NCBI RefSeq assembly: GCF_000698145.1
Contig: NZ_BAXB01000026.1
Location: 1-48,386, forward strand
Direction: 5' to 3'
Length of the DNA stretch: 48,386 nt
Source: Geomicrobium sp. JCM 19039
GTDB lineage: Bacteria > Bacillota > Bacilli > Bacillales > Marinococcaceae
Within the stretch, counting starts at the first letter, position 1, and every line of letters starts with the position of its first letter. The notes beneath the pieces were generated by a model. The model was given only the letters and a program-made list of their open reading frames with translations. It was not told the DNA's origin and ran no database searches. A program made the translations under genes and the position numbers. Positions 1-9,030 of this stretch are shown piece after piece.

Positions 1-876
1 TTTCTTTACACTCCAGACTACAAGTGCAACATCGGTGGCGAAACATCTGCCACCGTGTTTTCTATGCAGTCCAGACTACAAGTGCAACATCGGTATTCAA
101 AATCGCCCCCCATGTTATCTTCACACTCCCGGTCATAAGAGCAACACGGTTCACGTTTCTGCCTACTGGTCACGGTATGAAAAAAAGTTCAAATGCCCCA
201 TATATTCATTAATGTGACACTTGAGAAAGAAAAATCATCACTTTAAACGTGGATGCGCACATAAACGGTGTCAACGGTCACAAATCGCGATATATATGAC
301 CGTTGAAGACCAAAAGTGATCGGTTAGAGGGCTGGATTGTCACATACGTGTTAGGAGACCACACGCTTGCATCAGGTGGTGGTCATCGGTCACGTCTTTT
401 TACCATTCAGCAAACGTGTTCTGTGTTTCCCACAACCCTTGCAGTAACGAACAACGATCGACATCGAAGTGAGATGAACTTCAACAGACGATCGGTAGGT
501 GTTTGCCTGTAAAGATCGATCTCGGTCATTGGATTCAGAGAAATTCTTTCGTTCAACTTATATAGAATACGATTAAACTAATATATCCGTTAGTTGGAGA
601 AGAGTATTTTACAAAAAATTATGGAAATCTGTTTTTAAAGTAATAGCAACATCGAACGCTAACAGAGCTTTATTTTTATATGGAGGAAACGATCGATTAG
701 AAGTGGACGAGAGCTCAATACCATTGAACCACTGCTTGGCAATGACCTCAGTTTGACGATGATGCGATAAGACACACGGTGGACGTGTAAAGTGAATCGA
801 ACACACCACACCTGGTCCCTGTGACAAAAAGGCAATTCAGCAGGTTGCCCAAGCTGCTTTAACTTGTAGAGAGAAT
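1..876. other. Gene-free stretch at the window start
   Basis: No open reading frame here has a credible ribosome binding site or a recognisable product. It holds short direct repeats (12-150), a perfect 10-bp inverted repeat TCAACGGTCA/TGACCGTTGA (271-280 and 297-306), one copy of a TGGATTGTCACA motif (333-344) that recurs near 28.3 kb, and at about 536-565 a piece of the repeat tail AAATTCTTTCGTTCAACTTA that is also found near 8.18, 34.05 and 47.8 kb. Confidence 0.6.
12..150 (+). repeat. Short direct repeats with ~58-bp period
   Basis: A 25-bp sequence beginning TCCAGACTACAAGTGCAAC occurs exactly at 12-36 and 70-94. A degraded third copy lies at 127-150. The intervening segments are 33 and 32 bp long and unrelated to each other. 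The window edge cuts off whatever lies to the left, so I cannot tell whether this is the end of a longer array. Confidence 0.6.
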
Positions 877-919
877 AAGAAGAGGAGGTTAGTGGGCATC
901 CCACTCTCCTCCTCTTCTT
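877..919 (-). terminator. Terminator of the pgs operon
   Basis: A perfect 12-bp stem (877-888 with 908-919) encloses a second 6-bp stem (AGTGGG/CCCACT). Read on the minus strand, the hairpin begins within the last codons of capD/ggt and is followed by a pyrimidine-rich run. It sits exactly at the 3' end of the four-gene minus-strand operon. Confidence 0.7.
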
Positions 920-2546
920 GAATCAGCTCCGCCAGTAATGATCCCGGCTTCGTCATCGACAACGATACTTTGCACGCTGCCAAAGTAAATGGCGCTTTTC
1001 GTGTGATCAACGGTATACCCTTCTTGTTCAAGTGATTCGGTGACGTCTGGAGGGATGCGACCTTCAACAGATATTGTTGGGGAGTGAAAATCATAGAATG
1101 ATCGATTCGCTTCGATGGCATCTTCAATCGGTTCATCCATTAACAAGTGGCGGACGAGCACTTGCGTAAGTGTCGACGTAATGCGGCGGCCACCAGAGCT
1201 TCCAATGCCGATTTTTGGTTGTCCATCAGCTGCAATAATCGTCGGGGTAATATAGCTAATCGGTCGTTTGCCAGGTTCATAGCGATTCGGAGACGTTGTG
1301 CTCGCTGAAAAGTTATCCAACTGGTTGTTTAAGAAAAATCCGTCCATGTATATTCCCGACCCAAAAAAGCTACTCAGTGTATTCGTCGCTGAGACCATCA
1401 TCCCTTCCTCATCAACGATCACAAAATGCGTCGTGTTGCCATCCGTTTCTCCGCCTTCCATATCTTCAGGAAGCGGATCTTTGCCGGTATCGTCAAGAAA
1501 CTCCTTTGCAAGGTTATCCACGTAATCCGAATCCAAGATGTTCGTTAGCGGCACGTCTACAAATGCAGGGTCACCAATCGTTTGAACTCGGTCTTCGTAA
1601 GCGGTGCGGGCAATCCCCCCGACTCGTTTCATAAATTCGGATGGGTTATCCGCCCATTCATCAAGTGACAGCCGCTCCGCCATTTGCAAAGCGTGCACGA
1701 GCATCGTCCCCCCTGCAGGGGGTGGCGCCGCGTATACATCCATTCCAGCAAAAGTCGCACGCACCGGATGGCGAACTTGTACGTCATATCCTGCCAAATC
1801 TTCACGACCTAACCCGTCAATGCGTGTAATGATCCGGTCCCCAATCGGTCCATGATAAAACGCGCCAGGTCCTTCCTCTTGAATGGTTTTTAACGTTCGC
1901 CCTAACTCTTCTTGAACGAGGGGGTCTCCAGGCTCAATTGCTCGACCTCCTGGAAAGAAAACATCTGCGGTCTGAGGCTCTATATGGGAGTACGCATTTT
2001 GTAGGTGAGTATGAAGTGTATAAGAAACATCCACTCCGTCCATGGCGAGTTCGATTGCAGGCTCCATGAGGTCCTCGATCGGTTGTGATCCGTAGTTCGC
2101 GTTTACCTTTTCCATCCCACGGACGAACCCGGGCACACCAATGCCCGGGTCTGGTTTATTGTTTTGATTCGGTGCGGTCTCTCTGTAATCAAAAGCGACG
2201 GGTTCCTGTTCCTCAGGTGCGTGGACAAGCATCAGGCCGCCACCACCGATGCCTGATGCTTGAGGTTCAAGAACACTGATGGCATAAGAGATGGCAACAG
2301 CGGCGTCAGCTGCGTTCCCCCCTTGATCAAGAACTTCCATTCCAATCTCTGTCGCTACAGGGTGGTCGGTAGCGACCCCGACGCATCTACTAGTGAATTT
2401 GATGGGGTGTCTGTTTTCATTTCGGGTACTTCGGTCCGATCTTCTTCGTGATCTCGCTCATCGCTCGTGAAATTTAAACTCAAAAGAACGACCGCAACGA
2501 GGAGGAGAACGATGACGATGATTGTTTCGATTCGACTGCGATTCAT
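889..2546 (-). pseudogene. ggt: Gamma-glutamyltransferase / CapD-like PGA transpeptidase, frameshifted
   Basis: This is a membrane-anchored gamma-glutamyltransferase of the CapD/GGT family, expected to cut and transfer or release poly-gamma-glutamate outside the cell. The N-terminus (from 2546) is a signal-anchor helix with an acidic linker. The enzyme body follows, with the family segments VATDHPVATEIGMEVLDQGG and SGIGGGG and the autoprocessing site GNTTHF, whose first Thr becomes the N-terminal nucleophile, and ends in GGADSRRGGEW. The anchor and the body are in different frames. Adding one base to the CCCC run at 2376-2379 joins them as DASG-VATDHP with no residue lost, giving about 552 residues, a normal GGT length. 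It is the last gene of the pgs operon, 18 bp after the preceding small gene. The start at 2546 follows an AAGGAAGGG site. Family assignment is firm; whether the break is real is doubtful. Confidence 0.9.
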
Positions 2547-2564
2547 TACGATCCCTTCCTTTTC

Positions 2565-2690
2565 TTACATGAACACGAGTAAAACGAGTAGAGAGGCGAC
2601 AAACGCAATCATCGTCTGAACGGAAGCATCTTTTTTCTGGTATTTTACTGCACGCACGCACCGTTCTTTAAGTGGTAATGATTGTTGCAT
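2565..2690 (-). CDS. Small membrane protein of the PGA operon (CapE/PgsE-like)
   Basis: This 41-residue protein has a basic N-terminal half (KERCVRAVKYQKK) and one C-terminal hydrophobic helix. The start has a strong GGAGGG site 6-7 bases upstream. It lies between pgsC and capD/ggt with 18-bp gaps on both sides. Poly-gamma-glutamate operons normally carry a short membrane protein (PgsE in B. subtilis, CapE in B. anthracis) needed for efficient polymer production, and size, topology and position fit that role. Sequence similarity cannot be judged at this length, so the functional call rests on context. Confidence 0.75.
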   Translation of the reverse strand: MQQSLPLKERCVRAVKYQKKDASVQTMIAFVASLLVLLVFM

Positions 2691-2708
2691 GGTATTCCCT
2701 CCTGTTTT

Positions 2709-3164
2709 TTAGACAAACAATAGTTGATACACAAGCAGAATCCCGAATGTAGCTACGCTTAATAGCGTTGTACTTGCCATCGTTGCCACAAATCCTTGTC
2801 GCTGAATGGTATTCGCGACAAGGCCTGGGACGATCAAGCCGATCGCTTGCAAATTCCCAACATCTTCAGGTGTGAAATTAAACACGGTGTCAAATGCTAG
2901 CTTGAGTATAATTCCGGTTAGGAGCATTGCCGCGAACTTTCTACGGCCATAGAGAATCGTGAAGCGATTGATAATGTGCATGACAACGAGGTACGTTGCA
3001 AAGCTAATAAATAAAATGGATGTTGCGTATAGCGGTGAGGTCAAGACGAGTGCAATGTACCCTGGGACAACGAGTCCGGCAGGTACAATACCTGTTTTCT
3101 CAGCGAAAAATAAACTGAGTGTCACACCGGCAACGAGGGCGACGGTTACTTCTGCGATATCCAT
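2709..3164 (-). CDS. pgsC: Poly-gamma-glutamate synthase subunit PgsC/CapC
   Basis: This 151-residue integral membrane protein has about four or five hydrophobic segments, starting with MDIAEVTVALVAGVTLSLFF and including GIVPAGLVVPGYIAL. Length (149 in B. subtilis) and sequence fit PgsC/CapC, the membrane partner of the PgsB ligase in the poly-gamma-glutamate synthetase complex. It follows pgsB after 27 bp and has its own AAGGAGA site. In other bacilli a capA/pgsA gene for the extracellular export-linked subunit comes next; here a 41-residue protein gene follows instead. Confidence 0.95.
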   Translation of the reverse strand: MDIAEVTVALVAGVTLSLFFAEKTGIVPAGLVVPGYIALVLTSPLYATSILFISFATYLVVMHIINRFTILYGRRKFAAMLLTGIILKLAFDTVFNFTPEDVGNLQAIGLIVPGLVANTIQRQGFVATMASTTLLSVATFGILLVYQLLFV

Positions 3165-3191
3165 GGTGAGTCTCCTTAATCAAACGTTTGT

Positions 3192-4394
3192 TTATTGTAG
3201 GACTGCGATTTTTTCTTCATTTGTTTTCTGCATGTTTCTAAGCTCTTGTGTTAGCGGCTCGGCAGCTCCGTGAATGTTGCCGACGCCATAAATGACGGTA
3301 TCTTTTATATAAGGGCGTACTTCTTCAATAATGTCGGCGGTGTCGTAGCTTTCTAGGTTCAGGAACTGGTCTGCGGGAATCTCTCCACGATCAAACGCAG
3401 CAGCGATTGGATTCGTCGTTTCTCCGATAGTGACGAGTGTTCTGCACGGCAAGTGCGGCAAAACATCGCTTGCAAATTGTTCTGTGCGTTCGTAACGATC
3501 GCTTCGGCAATTCATAATAACAACCGCATCATCGGTTGGGTAACCGAGTGATTTTACCCGGTCCCATATATTAATGGTTGACGCCGCATCATTGGCAGCA
3601 AAGCCGTTTACGAGGTAAGAAGGGGTTGAATCGTCAAGGTCAATCGGCATGATTTGTAATGATCCTGGATCAGGCCAAGCATTGAGCATGCCTCGAAACG
3701 CTGTTTCGCGATCAATGTCGAGCGCTTCTGCGACGGCAAGAGCAAGTGCCGCGTTCTCTGGAAAGACCATATAGTCAAACTGAAGCAAGTAGGCTTCAGG
3801 AATTTTGGTTGTGTCACACACAATGACTCGGGTGTTCCTTTTCTCAGCAATTTCTTTATACATCGGAACGTAGGGGCTGTCGTTGACGATGAGGTGACCA
3901 TCGTAAGGGATGGTGGCGGTAAAGGCGTGGGCCACTTCATCTAGAGTTGGCCCCATGAGGTCCATGTGATCTTCAAGTACGTTCACGATGACACCGATGT
4001 TCGCTTGGAGCATTCGCTCTTGAAAAACGACCTGGTAATCAGGAGTGACAGCCATGCATTCACTGACGATGGCTTCTGCATCTTGGTCGGCGACTTGTTT
4101 CATCACATGTTTTTGCTCTCCGATGTTTGGACCTTCTGGTCGGCGCACAATCGGTTCTTCTTGACCACTATACCAATAAAGCATTCTTGCTTGTGTTCCT
4201 GTCGTTTTTCCTACCGTTTTAAGCCCTGCTTCTGTAAGAACACCTGTCACGAGGCGAGTGACTGTAGACTTACCGCGTACACCATTTATATTGATGCGTA
4301 TCGGAATTGAAGAAACATTTTTGTTGTGTTTACGGCTCTCTATAATGCCAAAGACCAGTAATGATAATAAGCAAGTTGCGACGATGAGTAGCAT
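3192..4394 (-). CDS. pgsB: Poly-gamma-glutamate synthase subunit PgsB/CapB
   Basis: This is the ATP-dependent amide ligase that polymerises glutamate through its gamma-carboxyl. The 400-residue protein has an N-terminal membrane helix (about 1-18) and then a Mur-ligase-type fold. The P-loop is NGVRGKSTVTRL (about 35-46), followed by VGKTTGTQARMLYW, ECMAVTPDYQ, NVLEDHMDLMGPT, VNGFAANDAAST and the C-terminal GVGNIHGAAEPL, all close to B. subtilis PgsB (393 residues). The start is well placed behind AAGGAGATCATCT. It is the first gene of the operon and is transcribed away from the amidase gene across a 389-bp intergenic region. No confident sigma-A promoter was found; a TATACT box lies on the minus strand near 4437-4442. 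Confidence 0.97.
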   Translation of the reverse strand: MLLIVATCLLSLLVFGIIESRKHNKNVSSIPIRININGVRGKSTVTRLVTGVLTEAGLKTVGKTTGTQARMLYWYSGQEEPIVRRPEGPNIGEQKHVMKQVADQDAEAIVSECMAVTPDYQVVFQERMLQANIGVIVNVLEDHMDLMGPTLDEVAHAFTATIPYDGHLIVNDSPYVPMYKEIAEKRNTRVIVCDTTKIPEAYLLQFDYMVFPENAALALAVAEALDIDRETAFRGMLNAWPDPGSLQIMPIDLDDSTPSYLVNGFAANDAASTINIWDRVKSLGYPTDDAVVIMNCRSDRYERTEQFASDVLPHLPCRTLVTIGETTNPIAAAFDRGEIPADQFLNLESYDTADIIEEVRPYIKDTVIYGVGNIHGAAEPLTQELRNMQKTNEEKIAVLQ

Positions 4395-4783
4395 AGATGA
4401 TCTCCTTTATTCTTTGTACAATTGACATCACTCGTCAGTATACCTACCAAAGATAAACGTGCCATCACAACAACATTAAAAACCATTACGTTTGGATTAA
4501 GCATTCGAATGTTTATTATTGGTGTATAATGAAAAACCGAGTAAAATAGGTTGCTCATCCTACTCTATCTGGACGATAAATATAGAAATATCTACCAATA
4601 ACTGTTTGGCGTTAAGCATGAGCTTAAGAATAGTCCCGAATTCATCTAGAAAATCACGGTGTCATCTCACTGTGATATGGCTGTAACATAACTCAGGAGC
4701 TATGACCTAAAATTGTTTTTCTCTCTTGAAAGACGGGAATAGAACTGCAAATAGATCGAGTATTCGGTGTGAGGTGAGTGCAA

Positions 4784-6250
4784 ATGAAAGAATATACAAA
4801 CTTCGATGCGGTTGGGCTGGCATCTCTCGTCCAAACGGGGCAAGTAAAGGCAAATGAATTAGTAGAAGCGAGCATTGCACGTGCAGAAGTGGTGAACCCG
4901 AGTCTGAATGCAATTGTGAAGGAGCGATACGACGGGGCGCGAAAAGAAGCGAAGGAACGTCGTTTTCACAATGAAGCGTTTGCCGGAGTGCCGTTACTAC
5001 TCAAAAATCTATCACATACAATACAAGGAGAACCAATAACGGCTGGGTCAGCGTTGCTTTCACACCGGGTCGCCCAAAGAGACAGTCACTTTGTCAGTCG
5101 ACTCAAGAGAGCAGGGTTTATGATGACGGGCTTTACGAACACACCTGAATTCGGCTTAAAAAATATTACCGAGCCGAAGGTGTATGGACCGACCCGCAAC
5201 CCGTGGGGAGAGGCATTCTCACCTGGGGGATCGAGCGGGGGTGCTGCAGCAGCTGTTGCGGCACGGATTGTACCGGTTGCTGCAGCGAGCGATGGGGGAG
5301 GATCGATTCGAATTCCAGCATCGTTTACAAACCTTGTTGGTTTGAAACCGACAAGAGGGAGAATACCCGTTGGTCCAGGGGTAGGAAGGCAATGGCAAGG
5401 GGCGGCCATTGATTTTGTTCTATCTCGTTCTATGAGAGATAGCGCACGAGTGTTGGATGAGCTTCAGGTGTATCAAAAAGAAGCCGCATTTCATACGCCC
5501 ATATATGAAGAAAGTTTTGAGAAGCAAATGGCAACAGCCGAAAAGCATAAACTTCGGATCGCTTGGAGTGATCGTTCCCCTGTCGAGACACCGGTCTCGG
5601 AAGATGCGAAGCGGGCTGTGCGTCAAGTTGTACGTTGGTTGGAAACAGAAGGTCATTACATTGAAGAATGCGGTCCAGACATTGAAGGAAAAACGCTTAT
5701 GGAACAATACTATACGATGAACGCTGGTGAGATGGCTGCCCTATTATCTTCAATAGAACGTGACCTAGGGCGATCAGTAACGCGAGAGGATGTTGAAGTA
5801 GAGACGTGGCTGTTGCGTCATTTAGGAGACAGACTTTCCGCGGCTCACTATGCCAGTAGCCTGTCGGCTTGGGATCAAGCGAAAGCCCGTATGGTCAGGT
5901 TTCAAGATACATTTGATTTGTACATCACACCAACAACGGCGTTTTCCGCACCGCGTGTTGGGGAGTTGACCCCCACTCACAAAGAAGTTGAACGCTTGTA
6001 TGAATCTGTGGAGAAGTCAACGGAACAATTGTTTGAAACGGTTTATGAGATGTTTTTGCCAAGCTTAACGTATTCTCCGTTTACACAACTTGCGAACATG
6101 ACGGGGTTACCGGCGATTTCATTGCCGGTGTACAAGACGTCTGAAGGAATGCCGCTCGGTGTACAAGTAATCACACAAGCAGGACAAGAACACCGTCTAC
6201 TCCAACTTGGATGGCAACTCGAACAGTCGCCACTTTGGGAAGGAGGATAA
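4784..6250 (+). CDS. Amidase-signature family hydrolase
   Basis: This 488-residue enzyme belongs to the amidase signature family, which hydrolyses carboxamides with a Ser-cisSer-Lys triad. All three elements are visible: the Lys in LLLKNLSH, the glycine/serine-rich SPGGSSGGAAAAV with the cis-Ser, and the nucleophile in ASDGGGSIRIPASF. The C-terminal LPAISLPVYKTSEGMPLGVQ is also typical. I place the start at ATG 4784, seven bases after GAGGTG; an in-frame GTG at 4778 overlaps that site. The substrate is unknown, and nothing links it to the GatCAB complex (no gatC or gatB nearby). A NUDIX-like gene follows after 24 bp and may be co-transcribed. Confidence 0.93.
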   Translation: MKEYTNFDAVGLASLVQTGQVKANELVEASIARAEVVNPSLNAIVKERYDGARKEAKERRFHNEAFAGVPLLLKNLSHTIQGEPITAGSALLSHRVAQRDSHFVSRLKRAGFMMTGFTNTPEFGLKNITEPKVYGPTRNPWGEAFSPGGSSGGAAAAVAARIVPVAAASDGGGSIRIPASFTNLVGLKPTRGRIPVGPGVGRQWQGAAIDFVLSRSMRDSARVLDELQVYQKEAAFHTPIYEESFEKQMATAEKHKLRIAWSDRSPVETPVSEDAKRAVRQVVRWLETEGHYIEECGPDIEGKTLMEQYYTMNAGEMAALLSSIERDLGRSVTREDVEVETWLLRHLGDRLSAAHYASSLSAWDQAKARMVRFQDTFDLYITPTTAFSAPRVGELTPTHKEVERLYESVEKSTEQLFETVYEMFLPSLTYSPFTQLANMTGLPAISLPVYKTSEGMPLGVQVITQAGQEHRLLQLGWQLEQSPLWEGG

Positions 6251-6274
6251 GCGGTTTGAAAGGGGGGAAATTCT

Positions 6275-7029
6275 ATGAGGAATCATTCACTAAACATTGT
6301 ACCAGTTCCAACACAATTTCATGTGCCGATTAACGAAGACGCTGAGCCATTGAGTGTAGCTACACAACAGCAGGTGGATGCCTACTGGCAGCGGGTAAAT
6401 GCCGATGGCAAGTTCTTTCGCGGTGAACTTTTCATTATTGATTCGATTCATCATACAAATGACGAACTCGTCATCGCAATGAAAGCGAGTGATTACGCCC
6501 ACCACCTGTATGCAAAGTCCAGCACGTTACCCCCGCAAGAGGCATGCACGATATTAGCACCGGCAGCACTCATTCGAACGAAAGATAATTATTTAATTTT
6601 CGGGAGGATGGGTGAACATACAGCAAAACCACGTATGATCCAATGTGTCGGCGGTGGAATTGACGACGCGGATGTCGTGAACGGTGAAATCGACCTTGTT
6701 GGAAACGTTCAACGAGAAGTACTGGAAGAAGTCGGACTTTCTACACAAATGATGGAGCACGTGACGTCTATTGGACCTCTTTGCCTCGTGTATCCAGAAG
6801 CATATGTGTGGGTCGCGGTGATTTATGAAATTAACATACCGATGCGAAAAGACGAATTTGTATCCTTTTTTGAAGCGCATCAAATGAGACTACGAAGGCT
6901 GGTAATGAGCCCGAACTGATGGAGATCATATCGGTAAAGGCGGACCGGAAAAGTCTGCGCACGTTCGTATCAGACCAATCAGATGACTTGATTCGTTATT
7001 TGCCGCCTTTGTTAAATGCGATCAAATAG
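6275..7029 (+). pseudogene. NUDIX-like protein, frameshifted near the C-terminus
   Basis: The protein starts behind AAGGGGGG and runs in frame to about residue 202. An imperfect NUDIX box is visible as CVGGGIDDA followed by NVQREVLEEVGL, which supplies the REVxEExG half of the metal and diphosphate binding motif; the spacing before it is longer than canonical. The reading frame breaks in the AAA run at 6882-6884. One extra A gives a natural continuation (QNETTKAGNEPELMEIISV, ending PPLLNAIK) to the stop at 7029, about 251 residues. The substrate cannot be predicted. It probably shares a transcript with the upstream amidase. Confidence 0.75.
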
Positions 7030-7204
7030 GGTTTTTCAAAGCTTTCACTGTGATTCACTGCCAGAGAGAGTTGCGTTTTCATACGACGTGTGCAAAAGTG
7101 AAGCATTAGCCAATTAGCGCATAAGTTGAAAGGTTAAGATTATGGATCAATTTTTATTTAGCTGAAGCGAGTGATTCTTCAGATCAGTGAAGCATCGCCC
7201 CCAT

Positions 7205-7360
7205 TCTTATATTTGAAGTGAGCATTACTTCAACTGCTCGTTAACATAAACGCTGTAGGATTTGTATGAGGTAGTAATTCGCTATGGGAGGATATTCTCG
7301 AATTTGCTAGCGTTTTTGGATGAAATCTTACCACTGGTCATTCTATGGTAAGATTTTCGT
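7205..7360 (+). repeat. Dispersed ~150-bp repeat carrying an ATCTTACCAT hairpin
   Basis: The stretch from about 7205 resembles 47535-47680 in the same orientation: both have a CGCTGTAGG or CGATGTGGG motif, then CTATGG(G/T)(A/G)GGA, then AATTTGCTAG, then the hairpin. The hairpin (7323-7356) has an 11-bp perfect stem AAATCTTACCA/TGGTAAGATTT and a 12-nt loop. Similar hairpins lie at 27.98, 28.04, 47.64 and 47.73 kb. No reading frame spans it. Confidence 0.75.
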
Positions 7361-7699
7361 CCCTCGGTCCCCTGGCAATGCTCCGTTCGTGGAAGTTATC
7401 GAAATCTTGTAGGCATATGAATCGCTTTAATTTACCTTATCTATAAAAGGAACGATACATTTGTGTGCGCATCGAGTTGAGAGAGCTGTGCAAGTGGGGT
7501 TTGGGAATATGTAAGTATGCAAAGAAGGTAAATTTGAATGGGTATCGGTTCTCTACGATGTTGAAGAACGATTTGGCTCATAAACACTTCTATTAGGTAA
7601 GCACATGGATATTTCTAGGAGAATGGCGATCTAGATAGAATGAACGTAAGGCTTTCCTGATTTGCGATGTTGGTTGCTGGGTGAAGGGGTAGTGCGGTG

Positions 7700-8206
7700 C
7701 CATTTTGTGCGCAGTTTGTTCCAACTGGATCGCAGGTTCCAGGCTGAAGTGCCAACGACACGTCTGCCCCGCCGGGGCCGAAACGAAACCGAACTCGGTT
7801 CGGCGCGGCTTGCGCCGACAGGATGCTAGGTTTATGGCTTGGAAATGCAAAGGATGGTTCTCTGAACCCGTTGCCGCAGGGATGGTGGCACATGCGGGCA
7901 AGACGAACGACCGTACTGCGCGCTAGTTTCCCCCATCTGCGCGCAAGTTTGCGGTTTTGACCAATTTTAGCGCCGAATTCGCCAAACTTGCGCGCAGTTT
8001 GTTCCAACTTGCGCGCAGATTCCAGGCTGAAGTGCCAACGACACGTCGGCCCCGCCGGGGCCGAAACGAAACCGCACTCGGTTCGGCGCGGCTCGCGCCG
8101 ATATTATGTGGGTACTTCAGGGCGAGGATGTACATGTAACCTTGTAATCTGCTACCAAGCTTACCATCGGTTCTTGAAGAAATTCTTTCGTTCAACTTAT
8201 ATATAT
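7700..8206 (+). repeat. Triple-hairpin dispersed element, two modules plus tail
   Basis: There are two modules (about 7701-7830 and 7985-8115). Each starts near GCGCAGTTTGTTCCAAC and contains three successive hairpins with 3-nt loops. In module A these lie at 7764-7780, 7789-7803 and 7800-7818; in module B at 8047-8063, 8072-8086 and 8083-8101. The second and third hairpins overlap by a few bases and so may be alternatives. The element ends in a tail ACCATCGGTTCTTGAAG followed by ATTCTTTCGTTCAACTTAT. The same modules occur at 33.7-34.07 kb (one) and, inverted, at 47.78-48.386 kb (two). Confidence 0.85.
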
Positions 8207-8254
8207 GGTTTTTCGCTGTTTTCGGCACCGTCCGTGTCGATACTCGCCCCAGTA

Positions 8255-8334
8255 TTGGGGATTCCTAGGAGACCCGCGATCTAGATTGCTTCAAAACATC
8301 GCTTTTTTTTTCAGATACTGGGCGATCTAGATCG
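8255..8334 (+). repeat. CGATCTAGATCG palindromic repeat
   Basis: The segment TCCTAGGAGACCCGCGATCT and the following AGATTGCTTCAAAACAT, ending near AGATACTGGGCGATCTAG, matches the reverse complement of 34080-34145. It carries a perfect 12-bp palindrome CGATCTAGATCG at 8323-8334 and a near-palindrome at 8277-8288. A weaker partial copy lies near 7613-7636. It directly follows the triple-hairpin element here, as it does at 34 kb. Confidence 0.75.
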
Positions 8335-8634
8335 TTATTGAACAGTTTGTTGTTGCTTTCCGCTGCTGGGTGTACTCTGGAGTGAAAACATCTGCCATGA
8401 GTGTAATTTACTAAACGACACTTGTTCAAAACCTCTGTTTATTGTGTACGTAAATAAAGTTATGAAATTCATTTATCTACCCACACTACCCATTGGTTTA
8501 TCTCTTTAGGACTAGGGGAATAGTATAGGCGTGTTATGAAGATGTCCCAGAGCTTTACAGCTCTGACTAATGCACGTACAATACTAAGTGGACGAAAAAA
8601 ATAATGTTTTCGTCTACAGCTAAGGATGAGCACG

Positions 8635-9030
8635 ATGGAGAAATCGATACAATCTGAACTATCCAGTTACATTGGAAGATTATTTCGTGATAATTTCGGT
8701 AAAGGACCGGCTTCGGTTTACGTATCAATAAAAGCCGATTATGTTGTCATTCATTTACGAGACTTTCTAGCACCGATGGAGCGGGTGCTCGTTTCGAAAC
8801 ATCAGAACTTGATGGTTGAAGAAACGAGAGACTTATTAATGGAAGAATTATTACCAGATATTAAAGCAACCCTTCGGGTGCGGCTAGATACTGAAATAGA
8901 CGAATTGTATTATGACTGGTCTCTTTCAAATCGTTCAGGAATTATTTTGGCAAGGATTAACGCCAATGAATTAAAAGAAGAAGACGACTACCCTGAAAAA
9001 GATAATGTCCATGAGCCATTTGCAGAGTGA
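8635..9030 (+). CDS. MpsC/DUF2294-domain protein
   Basis: This 131-residue protein matches the DUF2294 (MpsC) family: SSYIGRLFRDNFGKGPASV, then VIHLRDFLAPMERVL and ELYYDWSL. In Staphylococcus the family name comes from the MpsABC system for inorganic carbon or cation supply; the biochemical role of this domain alone is not settled. I prefer ATG 8635, eight bases after AAGGA, to ATG 8626, which leaves no spacer. A perfect GACGAAAA/TTTTCGTC hairpin (8591-8614) lies just upstream of the site. No mpsA or mpsB partner is in the window. Its stop overlaps the start of the next gene, a second copy of the same domain. Confidence 0.8.
   Translation: MEKSIQSELSSYIGRLFRDNFGKGPASVYVSIKADYVVIHLRDFLAPMERVLVSKHQNLMVEETRDLLMEELLPDIKATLRVRLDTEIDELYYDWSLSNRSGIILARINANELKEEDDYPEKDNVHEPFAE

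Larger units (their letters stand above)
7030..8630. other. 1.6-kb gene-free repeat mosaic
   Basis: No protein-coding gene is supported here. Apparent reading frames between 7593 and 8284 are translations of GC-rich hairpin repeats that recur at 33.7 kb and 48 kb on either strand. The stretch contains an ATCTTACCAT hairpin, two triple-hairpin modules and a CGATCTAGATCG palindromic repeat, listed separately. Confidence 0.7.

Noticed and set aside
12..150. CRISPR array
   Set aside because: Only two exact units and one degraded unit are visible and no cas gene is present, so it is listed as direct repeats only.
303..512. 69-residue frame near the window start
   Set aside because: No ribosome binding site, no recognisable domain, and it runs through repeat-like non-coding sequence.
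5086..5409. 107-residue minus-strand frame in the amidase gene
   Set aside because: Antisense shadow of a strongly supported enzyme gene with no start signal.
7593..8284. Several overlapping reading frames of 60-130 residues on both strands
   Set aside because: They are translations of the triple-hairpin repeats; the same peptides appear at 33.7 and 48 kb in different frames, and none has a good ribosome binding site.
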